Source: Bryum argenteum | Lineage: Eukaryota; Streptophyta; Bryopsida; Bryales; Bryaceae | Direction: 5' to 3' | DNA length: 64,000 nucleotides | NCBI GenBank assembly: GCA_037043015.1 | Contig: CM073321.1 | Span: forward strand, 43,668,420 to 43,732,419 | Shown here: piece by piece, positions 1-10,305 of the stretch | Layout: each line of letters starts with the position of its first letter | Position numbering within the stretch: the stretch's first letter is position 1 | Made by a program: the position numbers and the translations under genes | The notes under the pieces: generated by a model | What the model was told of the DNA's origin: nothing | The model's input: the letters and a program-made list of their open reading frames with translations, nothing else | Databases searched by the model: none

Positions 1-25
1 GCGCATGTGCTAATAAAGACTATTA

Positions 26-652
26 ATCAACTCGACTCGAGTTGAATCTATAAAATACGATAAGTGTTATCAGTGTACATATTCAACTCGACTCAAGTTG
101 AATTACTGTAGTGCATAATAAAGCAGAAAAATAATCCAACTGGAATCGAGTTGAAATAGGAAGGAACTTATAATAATTTCATGCAGTTTAAAGAGATCTA
201 TAATATTCAACTCGAGTCGAGTTGAATTATTCGATGATAGAAATTACTTAAAACAGAATGAGTATTCATTGGGCTGAAAACTGACATGACAAACTCAACT
301 AGAGTAATGCACAATCCTCTGACTGAAATTGACAAAATACATGGGTTGATACGAACACCTTGATTAGAGTTGAAATGATGAACGTTCAGTCTCAGCATTA
401 ATTCAACTCGCGTCGAGTTGAAAGTAACTAAGTGCTGTATTAAGAAACAACAAAACGCCATGATGGATACTTTCAACTCGAATCGAGTTGAATCCCACTT
501 CCTTGATAATGATGATCGTAGACTAACAGATAGAGATAGAATGCAATTTCAACTCGACTCGAGTTGAATAAAACTTACTTGGACAGTTGCTACCGATAAT
601 AGTAGACTATCAGAGAAAATTTGAAAGCTATTTCAACTCGACTCGAGTTGAA
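26..652. repeat. Palindrome array upstream of copy A
   Basis: Eight palindromes of the form TTCAACTCGA, one base, TCGAGTTGAA start at 26, 82, 135, 206, 402, 472, 548 and 632. Those at 206, 472, 548 and 632 are perfect; the others carry one or two mismatches. The centre base varies (C, G, A). Spacing is 53-84 bp except for one 196-bp gap, where a decayed half site (about 292-305) can be seen. The block lies directly 5' of the first coding exon of copy A, and its left edge is cut by the window start. Confidence 0.9.
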
Positions 653-709
653 TACTAATCCTTGCAATTCGTATATATAAATACTAAGTTTGCTTCTCTT
701 TCTCATTAG

Positions 710-2137
710 GAGAAAATCCCAAGGAGAGGCTCTCAGCCTTCTTCAGTCTATATGTTCATGTAAAAGATAGCGAGGTCGCAGATCCCGAAATATTTGGGGA
801 CATGTGGGTGCACAGAGAGCCTGCGGATGTCGAATGGTGGAGTATGCTCCTCACACCGCACACGAACAAGCTGGCTGTCGTCACCAAGTACAAGGGAGCA
901 GAGTGAAACCTTCCTGTGAATTTGAAGGAGAACATCATTGATGTCGTCGTCTTCAACACGCATTGGATTTGCGTGACGTGCATCGTGGACGACCCCATTG
1001 AGGACACGACTGTGGACCAAGACTACAGGTTCACTTACATGATCGACACAACGAAGATGGATTTCGACATTTGGGCACATGTGGAGAGTATAAAAAATAC
1101 TCCTTACGAACCCTTGGCGAAGAATGTCGAGCAACACATTCGCGAGTTTCGATTCACAACAGAACTCAGTGACCAGCAGCGACCAAGTATTCTCGCGCCT
1201 TGTCTCCGATCACTCGTCACTGCCATGGTGAACTTCAAGGCGAAGCTGCAACACAAGAAGATGCAAATGACGCCCCTTCGTCTGACGCAGGAAGTAAGCA
1301 TGCAAAGCGGCAGCCACGAGTCCATCCTATATCAGACTCCTGAGGCGACGGGATCAAAGAGGCGCAAGGCAAATCCGTCCACAGCTCAGCGGGGGCCGAC
1401 ACAAAAGAAGCTCAAATCAGTCACGACGAAGAAGTCGACCGTGGCCGACGCCACTAAGATGGAACAGGCGAGCTTAGTATCGGCCTTGACGGAAGTACCC
1501 ATCGACAATGTAGACAAAGTTGTCGATTACAAGGAGTCCATGAATGCCTTCAAGAACTACTGGGGGCTTTGCCAAGACTCATACATCTTCGGCTAAGATG
1601 TGACTTACGAGATTCCAATCGAGCGTCTCTTTACCCCCCCTTGTGGACTTGAACATCCGAAACCTCGAGCAGGAGAAAGTCAAGCACACGATGCATTTCC
1701 TGATTGAGATGTCCGATAAGAGCAAGAAGAACACCCTCTGCGTCTACCCAAAGGATCAGCTCGTTTAACCCCGATATTGGGAGGAGATAAAGGACGGGGA
1801 GTTCTACATGGTCAACGGACAACATTGCGTCGAGGCATCCAAGCAGTTGCAAAACCGGCTCGATGTAGATGCTAGCATCAGGGATGCATTCAAGACATGG
1901 GACTGCTTCGTGGTATGGAATGAAGATAAGCCCATCATTCGGAGAATCTCCGCGTTCTACAACAGGGTCAACCATTTCATGAATACAAATCCGACGCGGG
2001 CGACAAACATCATCATGGCGCGGGAGCTATGCAAAAGCCTCGGTAGACCGGAGAATCCAAAGGAGGCTCTTGAAGTTGGCAGGACCGTCACACAGAGGCC
2101 CAACAAGGGCAAGAAACCTGCAAAGGACAATTTCAAC
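710..2137 (+). pseudogene. Copy A ORF1: ParB/sulfiredoxin-like protein, decayed
   Basis: The reading frame opens after a splice-acceptor-like TCATTAG at 703-709 and ends at a GTATGT donor at 2138. The region at about 1808-2110 encodes VNGQHCVEASKQL, which resembles the ParB/Srx box (G-x-[HR]-[RH]-x-x-A) and matches copy B (IIDGQHHVEAAKQL). Conserved blocks around it, such as KNYWGLCQDSYIFG and ATNIIMARELCKSLGRP, also align with copy B. The ORF is broken by TGA at 904-906, TAA at 1594-1596, a frame change near the run of seven C at 1634-1640, and TAA at 1766-1768. ParB domains bind CTP and palindromic DNA and Srx-type folds bind nucleotides; whether this one does either is inference. The middle part (about 1250-1480) is basic and low in complexity. 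Confidence 0.7.
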
Positions 2138-2285
2138 GTATGTGTACCTCCATTCAACTCGATTCGAGTTGAATATTGTCCTACACTACTAACGATGATT
2201 TTTAGATTTCATTCCCGCTGTAACCTATTTCAACTCGACTCGAGTTAAATATCTAACTCAATATCATACTCGGTTGATACATGAG
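2138..2285 (+). other. Copy A intron with two palindromes
   Basis: The stretch starts with GTATGTG after the codons for KDNFN and ends with an AG at 2284-2285 before FMEAVRTRF. Palindromes lie at 2153-2173 (perfect) and 2229-2249 (one mismatch). Copy B has an intron at the same protein position (60435-60571) that also contains one palindrome, of the copy B type. Confidence 0.7.
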
Positions 2286-3640
2286 TTCATGGAAGCTGTC
2301 AGGACTAGATTTGCTCTCATCGACGTCAAGAACGCCCAGAGAGCAGTGACAACTAGCAAGGCGGCCAGAGAGAATCTCAACATCCAAAATGAGCTAAAAA
2401 TCATCACTGCTCCAAATGATGTCTACGACGTCTGGTCTGAGCTTATCTCATCTGCATCCCAAGGGGAGCTCATCGACCCCGACACAGGAAGGAAGATGAA
2501 GGAGTTGGGGAAATGGAAGACTGATCATGGGCAGCTCACCAGGGAGTTCTTCAAATGGATCGGAAACTGTAGCTACGCCCAGATCAAGAGATTAGCCGAG
2601 CATATGCTGAACAGACCAAACCCAAAACGGCGACACCAGTACCCCAAAGTCACATTGAAGCAAATGAAGGGTGTGCTTGTAGATTGCTACAGCTCTTACG
2701 ACTGGCTGGAGCGCTGCAAGACGAAGACCATCGTGAAGCGCGTGATTCACAGCATGCGCCCTGACTTAATGCTGTTCAGCACGAGTGGGGACTTCAGGAA
2801 GGAGAGCTGAAAGAAATTCAAGACCGATTTTAAGATCACTCCAGCTACACTGAACGTTCTCATCACGAATCCCGGAGAATCCTTCTTCACGCTAGCGAAA
2901 TTCCCCAGCAACAAGAACAAGTCCTTTGAGCAACTCTTGCCGTATGCAACAGAGTTCTTCAGATGCTTCCTCGCCAACAAGGGGAAGCTCCAAGGGGCGA
3001 AACAAACCTCAGGGCCTACAACCTGGAGGACGATGTTCTAGGGGAATGGCAGGATGACTCTTGGAATGAACAGTCCGCTAAGAGAATCAAGGTCGGAATA
3101 ATGGACTTCCGTAATATCCCCGGAGCATAGGAGGAATCAGCGTCATCCAGCTCGTCAGCAGGCTCCTACTTCTACAACGTCCTCCAAGTCCTAAAGTCTA
3201 TTACGGACCCCGTGGTAACTGAAATCCCCGTTTGGGTTTGGATCTGCGGAAGTAAGGATGCTGAGGCGAAAATCAAGAATCACCTCGATAGTTGCGAGTT
3301 CGGAGCAAACTACAAAATAGAGTATGCGGAATACATTCCGGCTCCTTACGAGCGACTCGAGGATCAAACCTCGTCGAAGGCAAGGGCCAAGGATCATGTC
3401 CAGATCCTCTTCTTGTTTCGAAAATTTCAGAAGTTGAGGATTTTGAATCTCCCCAAGTTCTTCCAGGCCCCCGACACTCCACAGTTCAAGATCTGCGGGA
3501 GATACAACGAGCTCAAGTACCGTATTTATAATACGGAATTGAGGATGGAGTTCTACCTGAAGCTGCTTGATATCTTCTGCAAGGAAGGGGATGCGATCCT
3601 CAGTGTTTTTGGAGGCGGAAAGCTCTACTGTGCGGCCTGG
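2286..3640 (+). pseudogene. Copy A ORF2: unknown conserved protein, decayed
   Basis: I do not recognise this protein. It aligns with copy B 59093-60434 and with fragment C at 8.6-8.9 kb. Shared blocks include LI-DPDTG, TREFFKWIGN (copy B NREFFKGMGQ), YPKV near the middle, and NTELRMEFY-KLLDIF near the end (copy B DTELQLEFYRRVLKMF). Breaks are TGA at 2808-2810, a frame change near 3010, and TAG at 3128-3130; reading resumes each time in a frame that still matches copy B. The exon ends with codons for CAAW before GTAAGG at 3641. The frame is mildly charged, with no signal peptide or membrane segment seen. Confidence 0.65.
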
Positions 3641-4049
3641 GTAAGGATATCCTATGTATTTCAACTCGATTCGAGTTGAATAGTTCGCTATGACTCTGTT
3701 GCTTGCTATGCTAGTTGTATTTAAGTCGAGTCGAGTTCAGTGCGCACCTTAGTGAACAGGGATCGTTTTACACTAAGTTGAATTCTATTCAACTCGACTC
3801 GAGTTGAATGGATTACTATGTATGCTACGAAATCATGTTCTTGCATGCGTTATTATATTTAACTCGACTCAAGTTAAATTTGGTGTTTGATGGCACTTAG
3901 AGTTTATATTTGGTATTCAACTCGACTCGAGTTGAATGCACACAGCAGAGTAGTCTGGTTGTGCTCTCACACGCCACCTCCATTTCAACTCGATTCCAGT
4001 TAAACTTTCATATGATTGCCGTTGCATCTCTTGATGTGTCTACTTGCAG
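3641..4049 (+). other. Copy A intron with six palindromes
   Basis: The intron runs from GTAAGG to CTTGCAG. Palindromes lie at 3660-3680, 3720-3740 (degenerate), 3789-3809, 3858-3878, 3916-3936 and 3984-4004 (degenerate). The site at 3858 carries symmetric changes in its outer arms (TTTAACTCGA with a matching AAGTTAAA end), so pairing is largely kept. The matching intron of copy B (58778-59092) also carries six palindromes. Confidence 0.75.
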
Positions 4050-5003
4050 ATGTGTTCGCTGATGAATTACACAATCAGCTCCAGCGAAGAGCACGACGAA
4101 GTTGTCAGACTTTCCTTGAATGTCTTCAACTTGGATAGTCGAGATTTCGAAGAAGGGTACCCGATCGAGGAGGCTTCCTTATCCATGGAGAGACTGGAAG
4201 CACCACCACCCCCCACGAAGACAGAGAAGGGGAAGGGGAAGAAGAAGGTCAGGAGAGTAGAGTTACCACTTGACGTGCATAACCCAAGACCGAACGCAAT
4301 CGAGTCAAGTGATGACAATGATGATCCTGTCCAGGATGTTGAGGCCTACGGTTCCCAACACCCGGTAACGCCCCAAACTGGACGAGGCTCATCTTCTCAT
4401 CTTCCTCATCCCCAGGAACAAGGCTACTCGGATACCTCTCTTCGGGCTTCCACGCCATCGCCTCAGAAGAGGAAAAGGGAGTCTTTATCTGTTGAAACTC
4501 TGATGGAGAAACTCGTCAGAATGCAGGAGGAAGCGCAGACGCGACAAAGGGTGGATATTGAAGCAATGCTTGCTCAAGAGCGCGAGGAACGCAGAGCCCA
4601 GAGACAGGAGGATGAGCAACAATGGAAGTTTATGTTGACAGAGGCCTTTGCGAGAATGCCTGAGATGGTAGTCCAAGCAATGTCGCACCTGAATGCAAAG
4701 CCTCTCCTCTCCATCGAACCAAGTCATAGTGAACCTCTGCTCCTGACCCACGGGCCCACTCAATCTTCCGACAGTGGTGCAGCTCGACATGCATCTCCCG
4801 GACGTTCCCTCCAAGGCACGCCTTCTCAGTCGACTGCAGCTCCCTCACCTGCGGGCAACATCGCTCAAGTTGTTTCTAGGGATCAAGGCCCATCAAGTTG
4901 CTCCACACCATCGGACCCAGTCGAGTCGGAACAGAAGGCCGTGGATGAGGAAGAGCAGATAGGAACACAGGATCAGACTCTCGATCGGAACGTTACCGAA
5001 TAA
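4050..5003 (+). CDS. Copy A ORF3: Lys-rich and coiled-coil protein
   Basis: The exon begins at ATG right after the acceptor AG at 4048-4049. Copy B starts the matching exon the same way (ATGTGC at 58777). The N-terminus shares C-x(3)-Y-x-IS-S-x-E with copy B, followed by a GKGKKK basic stretch. A Ser/Pro/acidic linker follows, then a strong heptad-like Glu/Arg/Gln-rich coiled coil at about residues 150-215 (with REERRAQRQEDEQQ), then a Ser/Pro-rich tail. TAA at 5001-5003 closes the frame, but a splice donor just before it (GTTACC at 4991) is possible, since copy B splices out after its coiled coil. Function unknown; a multimerising or scaffold part is a guess. Confidence 0.6.
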   Translation: MCSLMNYTISSSEEHDEVVRLSLNVFNLDSRDFEEGYPIEEASLSMERLEAPPPPTKTEKGKGKKKVRRVELPLDVHNPRPNAIESSDDNDDPVQDVEAYGSQHPVTPQTGRGSSSHLPHPQEQGYSDTSLRASTPSPQKRKRESLSVETLMEKLVRMQEEAQTRQRVDIEAMLAQEREERRAQRQEDEQQWKFMLTEAFARMPEMVVQAMSHLNAKPLLSIEPSHSEPLLLTHGPTQSSDSGAARHASPGRSLQGTPSQSTAAPSPAGNIAQVVSRDQGPSSCSTPSDPVESEQKAVDEEEQIGTQDQTLDRNVTE

Positions 5004-5030
5004 GGTTGAACTCCACGATCTAGTCTTTCA

Positions 5031-5051
5031 TTTAACTCAACTCGAGTTGAA
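5031..5051. repeat. Copy A palindrome downstream of coiled-coil exon
   Basis: The arm TTTAACTCAA is followed by C and TCGAGTTGAA, so there are two arm mismatches. It lies between the coiled-coil exon and the next likely exon at 5259. Confidence 0.7.
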
Positions 5052-5258
5052 TTTCTCCTTCGGTTAATGGAAGTTCGCGTGTAGAAGCCTTCGACAGTTG
5101 TTGATAGACTAGTATATATTCCTCTAGGACAGTTTTGTTAGATTGGATTTGGTGTTCATCGTGTAAATACTTTTTGTATATGACGCTCATTTTTGAACGC
5201 AGAGTTTGGAATACAATCATATTTTCTTACAAATTTTCTCCCTCTGATATCTACGCAG

Positions 5259-5488
5259 GCTCTATTGATTCGCGAAGTATTCCGAATGTTTGTGTGTCTC
5301 ATAACGTCCCCCCTATGGAAGACACTAGTCCTTTGAGTCCGTTTCATGGTGAGCCAAGTAACACGCCGCAAGATGATCACAATGAAGGTCACATTCCGGA
5401 TTCAATCCTACTCGAGGTTCACATTCCTCTTCCATCCTCGACCGCTGTACAAGATTCACAAACAGCTGAAACTCAATCAAAGACGCCG
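5259..5488 (+). CDS. Copy A linker exon, Ser/Pro-rich
   Basis: The exon is bounded by CTACGCAG at 5251-5258 and GTAAGC at 5489. It encodes a Ser/Pro/His-rich, acidic stretch (with PPMEDTSPLSPFHGEPSN) and no recognised domain. It probably joins the coiled-coil exon to the FCP1-like exon. The equivalent part of copy B (about 55440-55640, PTHDS repeats) is also Ser/Thr/Pro-rich. Confidence 0.45.
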
Positions 5489-5655
5489 GTAAGCTGCTCC
5501 TTTTCCAAAATCTCATTCAATCCTTTCTTTATTAGTTCGGTGTGATCGCATTGTTTGGATTTGGGATTTCTTAGTGCTATAGAAATGGTCAGTCTCGAAA
5601 TGTGGCAGTGCAATACTTAACTGTATACACATTTGTCTGCCCCGCTTCTGAACAG

Positions 5656-6450
5656 GGGATGAGTCATTCGCACAGTCCGGTAGTTGCAGCCGTGGAGGAT
5701 ATCCCTCGTTCTATTCCTTCAAGGGTGCCATGCAAGTGGCTCAATGTCATCCTGGACTTGAACGGTATCCTCTGTGTCTGCAAGGAGAAGGGATTCATGC
5801 CAAAGAACCAAGTTTACAACATGGTCGCGAGTGCACATTCCTCTGTCCTACCCGCTCCGATTGGTCCCAAGGCTGTTTTCGTTCGGCCCTTCTGCCTTGA
5901 TTTCCTTCGTGAGTTGAGTGAAGTTGCATACGTCTCCGTATGGAGTTCGATGGTTCATGGGACCACGAAGTCCATATGTGACTACTTGTTCTGGGGTGTG
6001 CCATCTCCGTGCCTTGTTTGGGGGCAGAACTCATGTGAAGTTGTCAAGGTTCGTGGACCGCGGAATAAGTTGTCCAACTTCAAGTTGAAGGGGACTAATA
6101 AGGATCTCTTCCTCAAACCACTGCATATGCTTTTCAATGGTCTAAACTCAAAGTTTAATGAGCATGACACGATCATCATCGACAATAGCCGTGAGAAGCA
6201 CGTCGTGAATGAACCAGAGAATGTCGTACTGCCAGTCTCGTGGTCAGAGCATGATGTATCTGATAGATTCTTGGTGGACGAGCTCCTCCCTTGGATTCAA
6301 CGGCTACATCAAAGCCGCGGTCAGGGCTTCTTGTCTTCCCGTAGGGAAGACAATATTGGGCGTAGAATGCTCTCTAAAGAGCTCGATACTTCAGAATACA
6401 AAGAGCTTAATAACGCCGTAGAGGCTTCTAGGAAGCTAGTGCTTGATTAG
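5656..6450 (+). CDS. Copy A ORF4: FCP1/NIF-like HAD phosphatase fold
   Basis: The exon starts after CTGAACAG and ends at TAG 6448-6450. Encoded motifs appear in the FCP1/HAD order: WLNVILDLNGILC (motif I), VFVRPFCLDFLREL, VSVWSS, a Lys-rich KLSNFKLKG region, TIIIDNS, and NVVLPVSW near the end. FCP1/NIF enzymes use the first Asp of DxDx(T/V) as nucleophile; here the second Asp is Asn (DLNG), so catalysis is doubtful. The open frame is intact for about 265 residues. Copy B has the same domain at 54261-54926 with ELDG. The role in the element is unknown; plant FCP1-like proteins usually act on phosphoproteins, but that should not be assumed here. Confidence 0.65.
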   Translation, partial: GMSHSHSPVVAAVEDIPRSIPSRVPCKWLNVILDLNGILCVCKEKGFMPKNQVYNMVASAHSSVLPAPIGPKAVFVRPFCLDFLRELSEVAYVSVWSSMVHGTTKSICDYLFWGVPSPCLVWGQNSCEVVKVRGPRNKLSNFKLKGTNKDLFLKPLHMLFNGLNSKFNEHDTIIIDNSREKHVVNEPENVVLPVSWSEHDVSDRFLVDELLPWIQRLHQSRGQGFLSSRREDNIGRRMLSKELDTSEYKELNNAVEASRKLVLD

Positions 6451-6707
6451 GCTAGTTAACCAAGATTGGTCTGACCAGACATGATTCAAATTTGTCATGT
6501 ATATTGTGTAGAATATAATAAATGATTTCAGTATTAATGTCTCCTTTCGGACTGATTTCATGGCTTGTGTCCGACCTTTTATTTTATCGTAGTATTTGAT
6601 GGTGCTAGTTCTCTCAGCATGGATTTAACTCGAGTCAAGCTGATTTGGCTATATCATATTGCATATCATCCTTGTTGATGATTCCCCTAAAATGAATTCG
6701 TATCCAA

Positions 6708-7619
6708 GTGTCCAATTCCGTCTCGGTTTCGGACAATGATTTTGATTTCCGTTGCGCTGCTTCTGCTGGTTCGATTTTGGACTACGGACAATACTCAATT
6801 TCGCAGAGTGGAATGGGCCACATAATGTACTCAGCAGCTATTGCACAATCAACTATGGACTACTCGACAATGGCAATTGATGATGGTGTTGGGGATAGTC
6901 CTCCTTTTGGCGGTAAGCGACCACACTCTGCAAGTTCTCCTTCCCCGCTGAAGAACCGTACCATAGTAGACGAATCAAGTCGAGGTGGCGCTCCGCAAAG
7001 AAAGCTTTACGATGATTCTGAGTTAGTTGAGGATGCACTTCCGGTACAGGTATGACATACTTGAAGCAGTTCATTTATGAGTTTTTCTTAGTTTTTAACT
7101 TCAATCGTAGTTTGATTTAATTACATTTATCTATGTCTTTTCATGCACTTAGGCGACAACTGCAGCAGTCGTGCCCATACCAGTCATTTTCGAGTCCCCG
7201 GCTCTTCGTTTATCACCTCATAAGGCATCGTCGCTAAAAATATCTTGTGGTTCATGACCCATTCTCTCTCTACGCTTTGTCCATTGAAGTGTTTGGAGCC
7301 AACAGCAGAACTTGGAGACTGCGGGACGGAACTAATGGGGCCACCTAATCCGTCTGTTGCCTACGCTGTTGATACCTCGAGTTTGCGCTTCCGTACTATG
7401 CGCCCGCCATTACACGAGGGTCACCGCCAGACTCAGTCACACGATGGATTTCAGTCCAGAGTTAGTTGTCCTCCAGTTCGCGATGCATTGGAGCAACGGA
7501 TTTTGAAGCTTCAGCGACGTGTAAATTCAAGTTCGTGTTCGTCACCATACACAAGCTACAGTCGTGGACCAGAAGTGTGGAAGGCAGTAGCTGAAATTCG
7601 AAGCCGTTCGCACTTGTGA
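6708..7619 (+). pseudogene. Copy A ORF5: unknown acidic and basic C-terminal protein
   Basis: An ATG at 6708 opens 114 codons to a CAG-GTATGA donor at 7049. An acceptor at 7151-7152 continues in frame to TGA at 7255-7257. A second frame, at about 7260-7619, encodes LEQRILKLQRRV and YSRGPEVWKAV and may be the true tail after a frameshift. Copy B 53250-54017 matches in both parts: IYFAPDNASAVDY and GVVDSPP there against IMYSAAIAQSTMDY and GVGDSPP here, then STEIHRLLRRRAP against LEQRILKLQRRV. I do not recognise a domain. Confidence 0.5.
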
Positions 7620-8600
7620 TACGGCAATAGTCTTGATATAATTTAGAGTACATCGATCGGTATGGTTCTTCATGGATAGCCCACATTCAACACCATACTG
7701 TATTGTTCTATTGGTATAGAACTATCGTATTTACCATCGTACATTCGTATCATTCATATGTAACTAGAGCCCACATATATATCTGGATGAGCATATTTCC
7801 TTTGACGTGGTCAATTCTTGTATACAATGTCTATAAATAAACATACATTCATGTATATTCCAGTCTGGCATACAATTATTCATCCATCTATATCTACTTT
7901 ATACCATTTTTTACAGACTATTTGTATTTTTATCATTACTTCTGGGCCTCAACAATACTCTCATTATTGAGGGATACTCTCAAATAATGAATATGGTGTT
8001 ACTTGGGATGCGTACGTTGTCTATGATAAGGAAGGCTCGGCTCACTGCCATCTCTACGCACTACAACATTACACATCCCCTTACCCATGTTCAACTGACA
8101 TTGGGGAGCCAGATTCAACCAGGGCGCATCATCAAGATCGACTGTGGACGTCCTTCAAATTCGTCAAACGAGTTTCAACGTCCATAACGCAAGCGTCTAT
8201 AACCCAAAAAGTTACAAGGTATTTCTGACAAATTCTTTCATTACTATCCTAGAATCAAAGATAATTTCCTCATGTCTATCGGGTCATTCCTCGTGTATGG
8301 CTAACTCATTACCATATTATCACCGTTCTGGGGAAAATTGCCAATTTGTCTTCGAACGTGTATTTAGTCTAGATTATCTAATTAGAATGTATCTTTGACC
8401 CTCAAACAACTTTCATTCGTTCCTTGACTATGTACGCTTGCCTAGAAAATTGGAATTGGAGTTCTCTCCGACCCGGTGATATTTCGATTAAATTTGCATT
8501 CCAGTCTGTATTTCCTCTCGAAGTTATTTCCGGTTCCGGGATAATTTATTCTTAAGCGTTCGTATATACTTTCTCAAAAACGGCCATTGTATTGACTACG
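7620..8600. other. AT-rich stretch without a supported gene
   Basis: Open frames here are short and have no recognisable motifs. The sequence is AT-rich with scattered ATATAT runs. Confidence 0.5.
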
Positions 8601-8604
8601 TCAA

Positions 8605-8903
8605 GAGTTTGTCGATCTTTTGGTCTTGCGATTCAAGAACATTGACACATTGGCAAAGAAGGCAAGAATATCCAGTGCGCCGCAGATCCGAAGCATGGGA
8701 TCTTCATCATAATGCTGCAGTATGCGTGGTCTGAGAAGTTCAAGGAGTTTCTGGAGAAGAATGTCGTTGAAAATCTCATCAACTCGGACACAGGAGACTA
8801 CTTCTACAGGAACAGGTCTTGGTTCTCCAAGTTTAAGCACCACATCACCCGAGAATTCTTCCAAAAGTTTGGACGTTGCTACCGTGTGAGCGTTGAGCAG
8901 TGA
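8605..8903 (+). pseudogene. Fragment C: third piece of the ORF2 family
   Basis: The frame encodes NLINSDTGDYFYRN and HHITREFFQKFGRC, which aligns with copy A (ELIDPDTGRKM, QLTREFFKWIGNC) and copy B (ELINPDTE, LNREFFKGMGQ). Upstream, AWSEKFKEF matches copy A VWSELI, and RFKNIDTLAKKAR resembles the start of the copy B exon. A frame change is needed near 8700. No palindromes were seen nearby, so this looks like a truncated copy. Confidence 0.55.
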
Positions 8904-9342
8904 GGGGTGGGCAGTGAGCGGTAAGATTTCTGAATTTTTAGGGCTGGCTTTGTATTTTTAGTTTAAAAAATCTAAAAATAGTTTAATACTTTTTATTAAG
9001 GAATAATTCTCGAATATTCTCAGGAATATTCGCATATTATAGACTTATTATCGTGGGTTTAGTGACCCAAACCCGTGGAAATAAGGCTTAAGTTCCCTGA
9101 ATCTAGTTGGAATTGAGCTACAAAACTCAACAGTAAATCATAATTTGTAATGTCAAGAGATTTCTAATGTAACATATCTTAGTGATTAGTACTCCAAGTA
9201 AGACAAATTGGCAAGGTTTGCTATCAATGTAGGTATTGGTAAAATTATCATTAATAAGTTGTGAAAAATATCACATATGGTGTGGAGCACCCAATCATAG
9301 GACTAACACATAGCGTATGTAGATGAGGAGATTTAAGGCATT

Positions 9343-10010
9343 CTAATCTGTAGCATGGTCTAGGATTCCTCCCTCCAGAATCTTCTTCACCTTGTTCAAA
9401 CTAAGAGTGGCCGCATGGATGAAGAGGTCAGCATCCGCATCAAATTTGCAAACAAATATCGTGATGAAGTATAGGTGCTTGCACGGTCGATACAGATCTC
9501 TCCGTCCTAACGCAGAAATTGTTTTCTTGAATGTCGGGCATGAGCAATCCGGAAATTTTCTAACTGAAAGTCTATAAACTGCATCCGAATCCGACTCCAA
9601 CTCTACAATACACCCAAAACGAGGCTGCGGGATCATGGTCACGTTCAGAATTTTGGCCTGCATTGAGGTGGCAAACGCAATATTCTTCATGTGCTTTGAA
9701 GTCATAGCTGGAATGCGTTTCATGTTCTTTGATCTTCTTGACCTCGGGAACACGTCCGGCGGACTGGAATATGTGACAAGTCTCTTGGTGGGGCAACATT
9801 ATTGAATGTGCAATTTATAGGAAGCTGTTCTTTTTGTAGTAGTCGAAAGCCCGCATTCTCTAATGCCTCCATTTCATCACGTGTGAGGTTAGTCCCTATC
9901 TTAACAGGCCATATTGAAGGAATAGGGGGTCTATCCTGACTTAGAGAAAATGGCTCAATCCACTTGCGACGATGACTTATAACACACTTCTGAAAAATAT
10001 TGAACAACAA
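9343..10010 (-). pseudogene. MULE-type SWIM zinc-finger fragment
   Basis: Two overlapping - strand frames together match the C-terminal part of the MULE-like gene at 50.2-51.06 kb. The upstream one has IWPVKIGTNLTRDEMEALE (there IWPVQKGNNLTTREIL). The downstream one has the SWIM signature CSCP followed by CKHLYF, and then HAATLSLNKVKKILEGG. SWIM fingers (CxCx(n)CxH) are typical of Mutator-like transposases. A frameshift separates the two parts at about 9720-9753. No catalytic core is attached; the gene upstream on the same strand belongs to a different transposase family. Confidence 0.65.
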
Positions 10011-10305
10011 TTAAAATTTGTTTATGTAAATTATTCAAACCCAAATCCATGTATTTACTGTAGTCCTTTACCACCTTAGATAGAATTAATTAAAATACAA
10101 GGAAGAACGTGGTCATTATCGATAAGTATGATCTATTAGGTGATATTGAAAAGGTTAATTTGTGTATGATATATTAATATACATATGATATAATAAACTA
10201 TATCATTTTTTCCAGTTGCTAAGACTATAGAGGATACAATATATCCACACTTTAGAATATATAAATTCCAATCTGAAACTATAGTCCAAAGAACTAAAAC
10301 ATTAT
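10011..10305. other. AT-rich spacer
   Basis: Very AT-rich sequence with no gene signal, between two transposase remnants. Confidence 0.4.

Noticed and set aside
26-652. CRISPR-like look of the palindrome arrays (repeat plus spacer)
   Set aside because: The repeats are perfect palindromes in a eukaryotic setting, spacers are related and inverted copies of each other, and no cas-like gene is present.
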